Shown here piece after piece: positions 10,196 to 21,600 of a stretch of DNA of 64,000 nt (within the stretch, counting starts at the first letter, position 1; every line of letters begins with the position of its first letter). The position numbers and the translations under genes were made by a program. The stretch is from Acanthosepion esculentum (taxonomy: Eukaryota > Mollusca > Cephalopoda > Sepiida > Sepiidae): NCBI GenBank assembly GCA_964036315.1, contig OZ038482.1, positions 11,809,489 to 11,873,488 of the forward strand, in the 5' to 3' direction. The notes under the pieces are model-generated. The model was not told the DNA's origin and did no database searches. It was given only the letters and a program-made list of their open reading frames with translations.

Positions 10196-10865
10196 TTGGT
10201 GTGTGAAAAAGTCTCCAGCGGAAAAGGTCGGTTTTCATTTATATCTTTAGTCTGTTTTTTCAAAACAGAACGCTGGTAACGTTTGGATAAACGTAATAAT
10301 ATCATTAGAAGCTGGGATTTTATTCGATTTATCGTTCATTTGAACTGGCAAAAAACTGGCTACTGATCATTTTCGCGCTAAAGGGAGATGCAGTCAGCGG
10401 CTCATTTAGAAGAGTACCCAAACTCAGTAGTCACTCCAGAACGAACTTGGGAGTAAAGTATTCTCATATATTTTATGAGAGAAATGATCGGAAGTTTCAC
10501 ACGTATGAATTTGACGTTATAAAAATTTATTAGACATTTATTAATGAGACTATTCAGATTGTACGCTCAAGCCAAGATGAAGAGGTGGAAGCTGACTAAA
10601 TTATTGATTTACAGATGGGAAAGATCGCTGTAGCCAATTGACCGAATAGACAATGTTTACCGACTTGTAAACTGTAAAGTAGCGACTAACAAATGATATA
10701 TACAACAGTGACAATAACAGGAAGCGACAATTGAGAACAGAGATCGGCTAAGTATATGGCAAACTATCATTTATCTCGAAAGAGAGACGATTTAAAAATA
10801 CCTGTAATTAAAACTCTTTCAGAGTAGAATGGTCGAAGTATAAAGGTAAGATTTTATTGGTAATT
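10196..10865. other. No gene seen
   Basis: No protein or repeat family recognised; possibly old repeat sequence. Confidence 0.4.
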
Positions 10866-11270
10866 TGACTTTCTTTTGAAGGGAAATCTTTCTGTCCGCC
10901 TGCGAAACTTGAATATTAAGAGCGGAATTACAGCGATGAATCATTTGAAACGAGATGTTACATAAGGATCTTAGGCATTTTACTCCATAGACCTCATCAC
11001 ATTTGACGCAATGAGCGACACCAGCAGATAAGAAACGGACCCATCGGAAGGGACCTCATAATCACCGTCAAGAAGAGAAAGTTGAAATGGTATGACCACT
11101 CTAGAAGAGCCAACGAGCGTTCTACTACCATCCTAAAAGATACCAACGTTAGGCAACAAAAAAGATGAGACGGAGGAAAATAAGTTGAACTGGATGATCA
11201 TTTAGAGCAATTCAGGGATTGGCGCGCAATCGAGACATCTTTTTAATGTAAAGTCCACTCTGTATAAAGC
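10866..11270 (+). mobile_element. LINE C-terminal fragment (endonuclease-RT type)
   Basis: Forward frames with stops give ACET followed by LRAELQR, ISFEMRCYIRILGILLH, VKKRKLKWYDHSRRANE and FRDWRAIETSF. These are the ordered C-terminal motifs of a widespread invertebrate LINE (cysteine/tryptophan region, FEMRCYRRILGI, KKRKLKWYGH, RWRAI). Only the last 130 codons or so are present, with several stops. Confidence 0.75.
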
Positions 11271-11339
11271 CCGGGGTCCACTTGATGGTTACGATAAGGG
11301 GTAGTTCATGCGTTTAAGAGGGGAAGATAATGGTTAACT

Positions 11340-11608
11340 GGAGAACTTGAACAGATTATGATCGGAAAACGTAATAACCACCTTCAAGAAGAGAAAGCTG
11401 AAAAATTATGGGCACCAGAAGAGCCAACAATTTTTCTATTAACACCCTAAAAGCTACCAGCTTAGAAAAAAAGATGAAAAGAGAGAAAAATAGGGTGACA
11501 ATGTCACTGTGTCGATTGTAAATCATATTAGTTGGCAATCGAGGTATATGAAAGGAGTTTGTCGGGTGCCCAGCTTCACGCCAACCGTACGACCATACCT
11601 GGTCATGA
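11340..11608 (+). mobile_element. Second copy of the LINE C-terminus, ending in GATA repeats
   Basis: Repeats the tail of the previous entry: [15 protein letters not shown], later a KK/EK-rich segment, and a final [10 protein letters not shown]. Its last bases (CATGATCA) run straight into the GATA array, consistent with LINE families whose 3' ends are short tandem repeats. Confidence 0.7.
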
Positions 11609-11610
11609 TC

Positions 11611-11665
<55 letters not shown>

Positions 11666-11675
11666 GAATAGACTG

Positions 11676-11734
<59 letters not shown>

Positions 11735-11744
11735 GAATAGACTG

Positions 11745-11790
<46 letters not shown>

Positions 11791-11813
11791 ATAAATAGAT
11801 AATGAATAGACTG

Positions 11814-11872
<59 letters not shown>

Positions 11873-11907
11873 GAATAGACTGAGATAGACAGATAATGAA
11901 TAGACTG

Positions 11908-11941
<34 letters not shown>

Positions 11942-11952
11942 GGAATAGACTG

Positions 11953-12025
<73 letters not shown>

Positions 12026-12039
12026 TGGACAGACATATT

Positions 12040-12109
<70 letters not shown>

Positions 12110-12110
12110 T
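11611..12110. repeat. GATA tandem array with spacer words (array 2)
   Basis: GATA blocks are separated mainly by AATGAATAGACTGA spacers, with one AAGGAATAGACTGA, a short block with a GACA variant, and a final TATGGACAGACATATT spacer. The architecture resembles array 1 at 8870-9551: LINE end on the left, SINE family C body on the right. Confidence 0.95.
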
Positions 12111-12114
12111 CTTT

Positions 12115-12260
12115 GGGCTTACGTGCTAACAGCCTTAGGAAATGTACGAATCAATCTCTTCTCACGTCTATGGGGAAATAGAAGAACAGCCTGGGTCCTA
12201 TAGCTTTGAGTGGCAACCGCTCTAAGAGAAGGACAATTCTGAATTTAAAACCCGAGGATG
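12115..12260 (+). mobile_element. SINE body (family C), headless
   Basis: CTTACGTGCTAACAGCC, AATCTCTTCTCACGTCTAT and TATAGCTTTGAGTGGCAACC match the minus-strand SINE at 46135-46342. Confidence 0.55.
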
Positions 12261-12499
12261 ATTGTTTGGGGGACCTTGTGACACGTTGTGCACCAGTTCT
12301 CTGTGTTCGTCTCTTCCAAAAAGAAGTGTCGTCGGTTCTTCACAATAATTTCAAGAGTAGCACAAACAAATGAACCCGTGCAAGACACCATCGGACATAA
12401 AACAGACCCATTGAAAGACCCCATATTCAGGTGATCAGATGCATGATGACCCTACAACCACACCCCATCATGGAACTGATGATGATGATATTAATGATG

Positions 12500-13390
12500 C
12501 GCGTAAATAAGGCTGAGGAGGTAAATAATGTCGAGTGGCTGGGGTAAATTAAAGCGGGGTGGTAAATAAGGCAGAGTAGGTAAATAAGGCTGAGCAGATA
12601 AATAAGACCGGGGGGGTAAATAAGGCCGAGGAGTTAAATAATGTCGAGGGGGTAACTAAAGCCAACGAGGTAAATAAGACCGAGGAGGTAAATTAGGTCG
12701 AGGAGGTAAAATAGGTCGAGAAGGTAAATAATGTCGAGGCGGTAAATAAGGCCGGGGGTCTAAATTAGGCCGAGGTGGTAAATAAAACTGAAGAGGTAAA
12801 TAAAGCCGAGCGGATAAATAACACCGAGGGGGTAAATAAGACCGAGCGGATAAATAACACCGAGGAGGTAAATAATGTCTAGGCGGGTAAATTAGTGGTA
12901 AGTCAAGCCGAGGAGGTAAATAAGGCCGAGCGGATAAATAAGACCAATGAGGTATATAAGGGCGAGGAGGTAAATAATGTCGAGGTGGTAAATAAGGCCG
13001 AAGAGGTAAATATGACTGAAGATGTAATTTAGGCCGAGGAGGGAAATTATGTCTAGTGGGGGTAAATTAGGCCGAGCGTATAAATAAGATCGAGGAGGTA
13101 ATAAGGACGAGAAGCTAAATAATGTCGAGGGGTTAAATAAGCCCGAGGGGTTAAATAATGTCGTGGTGTTAAATAAGACTGAGAATGTAAATAAGGCCGA
13201 GGAGGTAAATATGACTGAAGATGTAATTTAGGCCGAGAAAGTAAATAATGTCTATTGGGGATAAATTAGGCCGAGCGGATAAATTAGACCGCGCAGGTAA
13301 ATAAGGCCAAGGAGGTAAATAAGGCCGAGGATGTGAATCCGAGGAGGTAAATAAGACTGAGGGTGTTAATTAGGCCGAGGAGGTAAATAA
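12500..13390. repeat. Irregular part of the 18-bp satellite
   Basis: Degenerate copies of AGGTAAATAAGGCCGAGG (about 14-20 bp each) without a fixed higher order. Words later fixed in the 145-bp unit (AATAATGTCTA, GGATAAATAAGACCGAG) already appear here in varying order, so this looks like the ancestral edge of the array. Confidence 0.9.
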
Positions 13391-16300
13391 TGTCTAGGCG
13401 GATAAATTAGGCCGAGCGGATAAATAAGACCGAGGGTGTAAATAAGGCCAAGGAGGTAAATAAGGCCGAGGATGTGAATATAGCCGAGGGGGTAAATAAG
13501 ACTGAGGGTGTTAATTAGGCCGAGGAGGTAAATAATGTCTAGGCGGGTAAATTAGGCCGAGCGGATAAATTAGACCGCGGAGGTAAATAAGGCCAAGGAG
13601 GTAAATAAGGCCGAGGATGTGAATATGGCCGAGGAGGTAAATAAGACTGAGGGTGTTAATTAGGCCGAGGAGGTAAATAATGTCTAGGCGGGTAAATTAG
13701 GCCGAGCGGATAAATTAGACCGCGGAGGTAAATAAGGCCAAGGAGGTAAATAAGGCCGAGGATGTGAATATGGCCGAGGAGGTAAATAAGACTGAGTGTG
13801 TTAATTAGGCCGAGGAGGTAAATAATGTCTAGGCGGGTAAATTAGGCCGAGCGGATAAATTAGACCGCGGAGGTAAATAAGGCCAAGGAGGTAAATAAGG
13901 CCGAGGATGTGAATATGGCCGAGGAGGTAAATAAGACTGAGGGTGTTAATTAGGCCGAGGAGGTAAATAATGTCTAGGCGGATAAATTAGGCCGAGCGGA
14001 TAAATTAGACCGCGGAGGTAAATAAGGCCAAGGAGGTAAATAAGGCCGAGGATGTGAATATGGCCGAGGAGGTAAATAAGACTGAGTGTGTTAATTAGGC
14101 CGAGGAGGTAAATAATGTCTAGGCGGGTAAATTAGGCCGAGCGGATAAATTAGACCGCGGAGGTAAATAAGGCCAAGGAGGTAAATAAGGCCGAGGATGT
14201 GAATATGGCCGAGGAGGTAAATAAGACTGAGGGTGTTAATTAGGCCGAGGAGGTAAATAATGTCTAGGCGGATAAATTAGGCCGAGCGGATAAATTAGAC
14301 CGCGGAGGTAAATAAGGCCAAGGAGGTAAATAAGGCCGAGGATGTGAATATGGCCGAGGAGGTAAATAAGACTGAGGGTGTTAATTAGGCCGAGGAGGTA
14401 AATAATGTCTAGGCGGATAAATTAGGCCGAGCGGATAAATTAGACCGCGGAGGTAAATAAGGCCAAGGAGGTAAATAAGGCCGAGGATGTGAATATGGCC
14501 GAGGAGGTAAATAAGACTGAGGGTGTTAATTAGGCCGAGGAGGTAAATAATGTCTAGGCGGATAAATTAGGCCGAGCGGATAAATTAGACCGCGGAGGTA
14601 AATAAGGCCAAGGAGGTAAATAAGGCCGAGGATGTGAATATGGCCGAGGAGGTAAATAAGACTGAGTGTGTTAATTAGGCCGAGGAGGTAAATAATGTCT
14701 AGGCGGGTAAATTAGGCCGAGCGGATAAATTAGACCGCGGAGGTAAATAAGGCCAAGGAGGTAAATAAGGCCGAGGATGTGAATATGGCCGAGGAGGTAA
14801 ATAAGACTGAGGGTGTTAATTAGGCCGAGGAGGTAAATAATGTCTAGGCGGATAAATTAGGCCGAGCGGATAAATTAGACCGCGGAGGTAAATAAGGCCA
14901 AGGAGGTAAATAAGGCCGAGGATGTGAATATGGCCGAGGAGGTAAATAAGACTGAGGGTGTTAATTAGGCCGAGGAGGTAAATAATGTCTAGGCGGGTAA
15001 ATTAGGCCGAGCGGATAAATTAGACCGCGGAGGTAAATAAGGCCAAGGAGGTAAATAAGGCCGAGGATGTGAATATGGCCGAGGAGGTAAATAAGACTGA
15101 GGGTGTTAATTAGGCCGAGGAGGTAAATAATGTCTAGGCGGATAAATTAGGCCGAGCGGATAAATTAGACCGCGGAGGTAAATAAGGCCAAGGAGGTAAA
15201 TAAGGCCGAGGATGTGAATATGGCCGAGGAGGTAAATAAGACTGAGGGTGTTAATTAGGCCGAGGAGGTAAATAATGTCTAGGCGGATAAATTAGGCCGA
15301 GCGGATAAATTAGACCGCGGAGGTAAATAAGGCCAAGGAGGTAAATAAGGCCGAGGATGTGAATATGGCCGAGGAGGTAAATAAGACTGAGTGTGTTAAT
15401 TAGGCCGAGGAGGTAAATAATGTCTAGGCGGGTAAATTAGGCCGAGCGGATAAATTAGACCGCGGAGGTAAATAAGGCCAAGGAGGTAAATAAGGCCGAG
15501 GATGTGAATATGGCCGAGGAGGTAAATAAGACTGAGGGTCTTAATTAGGCCGAGGAGGTAAATAATGTCTAGGCGGATAAATTAGGCCGAGCGGATAAAT
15601 TAGACCGCGGAGGTAAATAAGGCCAAGGAGGTAAATAAGGCCGAGGATGTGAATATGGCCGAGGAGGTAAATAAGACTGAGGGTGTTAATTAGGCCGAGG
15701 AGGTAAATAATGTCTAGGCGGATAAATTAGGCCGAGCGGATAAATTAGACCGCGGAGGTAAATAAGGCCAAGGAGGTAAATAAGGCCGAGGATGTGAATA
15801 TGGCCGAGGAGGTAAATAAGACTGAGTGTGTTAATTAGGCCGAGGAGGTAAATAATGTCTAGGCGGGTAAATTAGGCCGAGCGGATAAATTAGACCGCGG
15901 AGGTAAATAAGGCCAAGGAGGTAAATAAGGCCGAGGATGTGAATATGGCCGAGGAGGTAAATAAGACTGAGGGTGTTAATTAGGCCGAGGAGGTAAATAA
16001 TGTCTAGGCGGATAAATTAGGCCGAGCGGATAAATTAGACCGCGGAGGTAAATAAGGCCAAGGAGGTAAATAAGGCCGAGGATGTGAATATGGCCGAGGA
16101 GGTAAATAAGACTGAGGGTGTTAATTAGGCCGAGGAGGTAAATAATGTCTAGGCGGATAAATTAGGCCGAGCGGATAAATTAGACCGCGGAGGTAAATAA
16201 GGCCAAGGAGGTAAATAAGGCCGAGGATGTGAATATGGCCGAGGAGGTAAATAAGACTGAGTGTGTTAATTAGGCCGAGGAGGTAAATAATGTCTAGGCG

Positions 16301-18320
16301 GGTAAATTAGGCCGAGCGGATAAATTAGACCGCGGAGGTAAATAAGGCCAAGGAGGTAAATAAGGCCGAGGATGTGAATATGGCCGAGGAGGTAAATAAG
16401 ACTGAGGGTGTTAATTAGGCCGAGGAGGTAAATAATGTCTAGGCGGATAAATTAGGCCGAGCGGATAAATAAGACCGAGGGTTTAAATAAGGCCAAGGAG
16501 GTAAATAAGGCCGAGGATGTGAATATGGCCGTGGGGGTAAATAAGACTCAGGGTGTTAATTAGGCCGAGGAGGTAAATAATGTCTAGGCGGGTAAATTAG
16601 GCCGAGCGGATAAATTAGACCGCGGAGGTAAATAAGGCCAAGGAGGTAAATAAGGCCGAGGATGTGAATATGGCCGAGGAGGTAAATAAGACTGAGGGTG
16701 TTAATTAGGCCGAGGAGGTAAATAATGTCTAGGCGGGTAAATTAGGCCGAGCGGATAAATTAGACCGCGGAGGTAAATAAGGCCAAGGAGGTAAATAAGG
16801 CCGAGGATGTGAATATGGCCGAGGAGGTAAATAAGACTGAGGGTGTTAATTAGGCCGAGGAGGTAAATAATGTCTAGGCGGGTAAATTAGGCCGAGCGGA
16901 TAAATTAGACCGAGGGTGTAAATAAGGCCAAGGAGGTAAATAAGGCCGAGGATGTGAATATAGCCGAGGGGGTAAATAAGACTGAGGGTGTTAATTAGGC
17001 CGAGGAGGTAAATAATGTCTAGGCGGGTAAATTAGGCCGAGCGGATAAATTAGACCGCGGAGGTAAATAAGGCCAAGGAGGTAAATAAGGCCGAGGATGT
17101 GAATATGGCCGAGGAGGTAAATAAGACTGAGGGTGTTAATTAGGCCGAGGAGGTAAATAATGTCTAGGCGGGTAAATTAGGCCGAGCGGATAAATTAGAC
17201 CGCGGAGGTAAATAAGGCCAAGGAGGTAAATAAGGCCGAGGATGTGAATATGGCCGAGGAGGTAAATAAGACTGAGGGTGTTAATTAGGCCGAGGAGGTA
17301 AATAATGTCTAGGCGGATAAATTAGGCCGAGCGGATAAATTAGACCGCGGAGGTAAATAAGGCCAAGGAGGTAAATAAGGCCGAGGATGTGAATATGGCC
17401 GAGGAGGTAAATAAGACTGAGGGTGTTAATTAGGCCGAGGAGGTAAATAATGTCTAGGCGGGTAAATTAGGCCGAGCGGATAAATAAGACCGAGGGTTTA
17501 AATAAGGCCAAGGAGGTAAATAAGGCCGAGGATGTGAATATGGCCGTGGGGGTAAATAAGACTCAGGGTGTTAATTAGGCCGAGGAGGTAAATAATGTCT
17601 AGGCGGGTAAATTAGGCCGAGCGGATAAATTAGACCGAGGAGGTAAATAAGGCCAAGGAGGTAAATAAGGCCGAGGATGTGAATATGGCCGAGGAGGTAA
17701 ATAAGACTGAGGGTGTTAATTAGGCCGAGGAGGTAAATAATGTCTAGGCGGGTAAATTAGGCCGAGCGGATAAATTAGACCGAGGAGGTAAATAAGGCCA
17801 AGGAGGTAAATAAGGCCGAGGATGTGAATATGGCCGAGGAGGTAAATAAGACTGAGGGTGTTAATTAGGCCGAGGAGGTAAATAATGTCTAGGCGGGTAA
17901 ATTAGGCCGAGCGGATAAATTAGACCGCGAAGGTAAATAAGGCCAAGGAGGTAAATAAGGCCGAGGATGTGAATATGGCCGAGGAGGTAAATAAGACTGA
18001 GGGTGTTAATTAGGCCGAGGAGGTAAATAATGTCTAGGCGGATAAATTAGGCCGAGCGGATAAATAAGACCGAGGGTTTAAATAAGGCCAAGGAGGTAAA
18101 TAAGGCCGAGGATGTGAATATGGCCGTGGGGGTAAATAAGACTCAGGGTGTTAATTAGGCCGAGGAGGTAAATAATGTCTAGGCGGGTAAATTAGGCCGA
18201 GCGGATAAATTAGACCGAGGAGGTAAATAAGGCCAAGGAGGTAAATAAGGCCGAGGATGTGAATATGGCCGAGGAGGTAAATAAGACTGAGGGTGTTAAT
18301 TAGGCCGGGGAGGTAAATAA
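13391..18320. repeat. Higher-order satellite: 145-bp unit made of eight 18-bp words, about 34 copies
   Basis: The anchor TGTCTAGGCG recurs every 145 bp from 13391 to 18176 without a change of spacing (33 intervals). One unit contains eight variants of AGGTAAATAAGGCCGAGG, seven of 18 bp and one of 19 bp. Diagnostic sites vary between copies: GCGGATAA or GCGGGTAA after the anchor, and GAGGGTGTT or GAGTGTGTT before the next anchor. They recur in blocks of three units (435 bp) around 15421-16725. Because 145 is not a multiple of three and stops are frequent, the array is non-coding. The alternation of few variants with near-identical units indicates recent amplification. Confidence 0.97.
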
Positions 18321-18329
18321 GACCGAAGG

Positions 18330-19330
18330 GGAATAAATGAGGATGCGTAGCGGTCAAAATATTATCGTTATAACAAGTAATATAAGACCAGCAATGAATC
18401 AATGGACGATAATTCCATTTAATTTGTGATTTAACAGAAGAGAAAATAAATTGTTTTAATGTAAATTCTCGAACTTATTCGATTACAACCGATTTTGTTT
18501 CAACAAGACAATGCACTTTGTGACTTATATCTCAGAGTTTCTAAATTAAAATTTCCCGGGGGACTGAAAGAGGAAAACGATTTCGTGTTTTCCAAGATGA
18601 ATAAATGTGATGCTATTTGATTAGTTTTTACGGATACATGTAATGACCGGCTGTTTATTCAAGAAAATCTTGCTTTTTCGATGTCCGGCAAATCAAGAGA
18701 ACTAATACGATTGAGAAAATAACACTGAAAATTGACAGTAAAATGTACAATATCAGAATTGCATCACACTTTCTTGGCGTAACGACAGCGGACATGTTGT
18801 TGAACAATCTCATGAATAAATTATACCAACATAGAAGAAATATTTTCCCTATATTTCTACAGACGTCACAAATTGAGTTTATGATATACTAGCAACATGG
18901 CCCGGCGTTGCCCGTGCTTGATTCAAAAATCGTACGACTCATACAGCAATCGCTATCACTTGACTTAAAATATTTTTGCCCTTCCTTGCCTTTTAAGGAA
19001 TGCCCTTTGCCGTGCTGATGTTGCTAGATGCCTTACTTCTTGCCAATCTCACACTGCGAATTTTTTCTAAGATCTATACTAAACATTAAATCTGTTACAA
19101 CAAAATGAACACAGAACGATCAGCTTTAAAAAAAGGAATCGTAACTGGAAAAGCCGAATGAAAAAAGAATGTTACTTTTTCACACCCAATTCAGTTCTGC
19201 GGAATCAGAATCAACGTTGAGTTTAAGCAAGCGAATGAGCCAATTGGAGTAAAGTGCCATGCAGATTTAAATTTTTCCCACTTGTGATGAATGCAGCTAT
19301 CGAATTTTTTGGCATGCTAGCATGCTAGTT
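18330..19330. other. No gene seen
   Basis: Unique-looking sequence. At 18898-18922 the words ACATGGCCCGGCGTTGCCCG resemble a motif common in dispersed repeats of many invertebrates, but I cannot define an element. Confidence 0.4.
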
Positions 19331-19332
19331 AA

Positions 19333-19436
19333 CATTCGTGTCAGTCAGCTGTTGGCTCTCACGCTGGCCAATAGAATCTTCCTGTCTATTCGTGGCAGCC
19401 AGCTATAGGCTCTCATGCTGGCCAGTAGAAAATGGC
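19333..19436. repeat. Two-copy tandem duplication, about 55 bp unit
   Basis: ATTCGTGTCAGTCAGCTGTT and, 55-60 bp later, ATTCGTGGCAGCCAGCTATA start two similar units, each containing GGCTCTCA(C/T)GCTGGCCA. Confidence 0.7.
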
Positions 19437-19599
19437 CGCAAACTACATGAAAACTGCTGTAGAAGCATGAAAAAATCGATTATTTCCACTATCGATGGGA
19501 GTTGGGAAATGCAAAGTCGGACTTCGCCTTCCCACTAACTTGGAGCATGTGCATGTAAATGTTGGTGCAAATCCGTCGAAAATTGCGGCCATGCATTCG

Positions 19600-19601
<2 letters not shown>

Positions 19602-19648
<47 letters not shown>
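19602..19648. repeat. CA microsatellite
   Basis: About 23 uninterrupted CA units. Confidence 0.95.
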
Positions 19649-19649
<1 letters not shown>

Positions 19650-19914
19650 CCTGCCTTTTATAGATATAGATGTAGATAAGACAGTAAATCTGTGGCTCAA
19701 TCACGAAAAGCATTTTTTTAAACAAGCAATATTTATTTCTCAGTATAATTTCCCTCCCCTTAATCCAATGCTTCTCCATTAACGACAAATTGGACACTAT
19801 ACAAGGGAAATTTCAGATCGAAATTCAATTAATAATTGTTAAGCTACAAACTCATTGATCCGTACTCAGATAGAACCAATGTTTAAACTCCACAAAATAG
19901 TAATATATATATAC

Positions 19915-19921
<7 letters not shown>

Positions 19922-19967
<46 letters not shown>
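19922..19967. repeat. GT microsatellite
   Basis: About 23 uninterrupted GT units, next to a Penelope-like inverted unit. Confidence 0.95.
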
Positions 19968-19969
<2 letters not shown>

Positions 19970-19984
19970 GGCAGCAATCCTTCT

Positions 19985-20358
19985 TGCATGCACATTTCAT
20001 TGAAAACGACAGACAAGGTGCTTTTATTTAGATTTTTATACAATTTCTCATGCGACCTAATATTTTTTTTCTTTTCGGATGATAAATTATATAAAAACTG
20101 TCCGAATGTTTCTCGACCGTGTTTAGAAAAATGAAAAATGAAAACATTTGACAAAACATACATGCAACAAACTATTTCTTATTTAATAGTTAAAATGTTT
20201 AATACTTGAAAATGGCTAAATGTATAGCCGAAAGCGCTCGGATGAAACGAACATTCGGACAGTTTTTATATAAAAAAAAAAAAAAAGATTATTAGATCTC
20301 ATGAGAAATTGTATAAAAAAACTAAATAATAGCACCTTGTCTATCGTATTCAATGAAA

Positions 20359-20362
<4 letters not shown>
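19985..20362. mobile_element. Inverted pair of Penelope-like terminal units (family A)
   Basis: Two arms of about 120-140 bp (19985-20125 and 20242-20362) are reverse complements with small changes. Shared words include CATTTCATTGAA, AGACAAGGTGCT, ACAATTTCTCATG and AAAACTGTCCGAATGTT. Immediately left of the right arm is a hairpin, GGCTA (20214-20218) and TAGCC (20225-20229), followed by GAAAGCGCT. Preceding it is TTGAAAA plus T, a decayed form of the CTGANGA core seen in the related unit at 20885-20910. The body matches the sequence downstream of the Penelope endonuclease at 20740-21345, so both are the same family. Confidence 0.65.

Positions 20363-20363
<1 letters not shown>

Positions 20364-20435
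<72 letters not shown>
20364..20435. repeat. TA microsatellite
   Basis: About 35 TA units between two palindromic elements. Confidence 0.95.
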
Positions 20436-20437
<2 letters not shown>

Positions 20438-20622
20438 GTTTATTTAAAAATTATAACATAAATATGTTATAAAATCACTACAAAAATAGCCATTTTGTTT
20501 CAGTACCTCCGGTGTCTTATCAAGTGATGATACTGGAGGTGTTGAAGCAAAATGGCTATTTTTGTAATGATTTTATAACATATTTATGTTATAATTTTTA
20601 AATAAACAATTATATATGCTCT
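20436..20622. other. Long palindrome, arms of about 80 bp
   Basis: Left arm from ATTGTTTATTTAAAAATTA to ATAGCCATTTTG; right arm from CAAAATGGCTATTTTTGTA to TTTAAATAAACAATTATA. The arms are nearly perfect complements. The centre (about 20502-20545) contains CTCCGGTGTC and TGATGATACTGGAGG. Both edges abut TA-rich sequence. It resembles head-to-head terminal repeats of a retroelement, and would form a cruciform or foldback RNA. Confidence 0.85.
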
Positions 20623-20739
20623 ACTCTGTATTGAGCACTCTTTTAAGAATAGTAATTGTTGGTTATTGGAATTTATTCCGTATACACCAATCCTAGACTT
20701 GGGTATATATATATATATATATGTGTGTAATTTGGCAGC

Positions 20740-20925
20740 AACTTTTCTTTCAAACATGTAGTGTTGAATGTTAAAGACAACATAGTCTTACATATTTTCT
20801 TTTGAATTTTCTCATATTCTCTAATGAGACTTTTTATTTGAAAATAGTTCCGAAATATGTATTTTCCATACGATGACCTAGCGCTTTCGAACATCATTGT
20901 TCATCTTCAGGGTCAATATTTTAGT
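20740..20925 (-). mobile_element. Penelope-like terminal unit with hammerhead-like core (family A)
   Basis: On the minus strand: CTGAAGA (20910-20904), one T, stem GAACA/TGTTC with a 4-nt loop (20902-20889), then GAAA (20888-20885) and GCGCTAGG. The rest of the unit matches 19985-20362 in order. It lies about 235 bp downstream of an endonuclease remnant on the same strand. Core bases C3, U4, G5, A6, G8, A9, G12, A13, A14 of a hammerhead are all present, but with one extra base before stem II. I could not identify a convincing stem I/III and cleavage site. Confidence 0.6.
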
Positions 20926-21144
20926 CAAAATTTTTTTTTTTAAAACAAACATTTGCCAATTATCTTGTAGCGTAATCATGTTGCTACTTTTTTACAAACT
21001 AAAAACGTTAAATTCCTTTTAAATTCAAAAGACGCGATGATGTTATATCACGTGCATGGCGTAGATTTTTATCATGTGACAGCGTGAAAAAGATTTCCAA
21101 TACACAAGCCAAAAGATCGAAGAATACGCTACAAAATTTAAATA

Positions 21145-21345
21145 TATTATAAACATTGCAATATATTACCAGATATATTATAATCTATACGATTAATAAG
21201 AGGTCTTTTTCTTTTAATATGTAATGCCTCTAAGATTTTAAGGCGTCTAATGTCTGTATGTTTATCTATAATTTTAGTATTTTCTACAAGTATTTTACGT
21301 ATATCAGATTGCGTAAGGGAAACAGTATGTGACTTAGATATATAT
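21145..21345 (-). pseudogene. Penelope-like element GIY-YIG endonuclease C-terminal remnant
   Basis: Minus-strand translation gives SDIRKILVENTKIIDKH, then RRLKILEALHIKRKRPLINR and IDYNISGNIL. The pattern of a Lys/Ile-rich run, LKILEALHIK and RPLINRI is the C-terminal part of the GIY-YIG endonuclease domain of Penelope retroelement proteins, also seen at 59065-59345 (LKILEAIYIKTKQPTLNKI). The N-terminal reverse transcriptase is absent; a short TA tract marks the upstream break. No start codon exists in frame, as expected for a 5'-truncated copy. A terminal unit with the hammerhead-like core follows. Confidence 0.8.
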
Positions 21346-21600
21346 ATATATATATACCCCGGTTTCTTTCCAATCTTCCAATCTTACCTTTCCTAAAAGA
21401 ATTACTACCTTCATACACAACCACAAAAATGTTGAAAAATCCAAAGAAAACGGTTAAATTGATCACTTCATGTTTTCGAAGATATGCAACACATAGGTCC
21501 ATCCCAAACCATAACAATCTGATCACAATTTAAACAATATTCATTTATTAATAAAAGTTATTATATAATCTTGATTTCAGGAAGTTAATACACATTAATA
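21346..21600. other. No gene seen
   Basis: A short TA tract (21338-21355) and unassigned sequence. Confidence 0.4.

Noticed and set aside
11356..12036. 226-codon minus-strand frame
   Set aside because: It is a translation of GATA repeats (YLSI words) plus a LINE end read backwards.
12500..18320. Regularly spaced repeat that could suggest a CRISPR array or a repetitive protein
   Set aside because: There are no unique spacers; every part of the 145-bp unit is repeated. The unit length is not a multiple of three and stops occur in all frames, so no repeat protein is encoded. The genome is eukaryotic.
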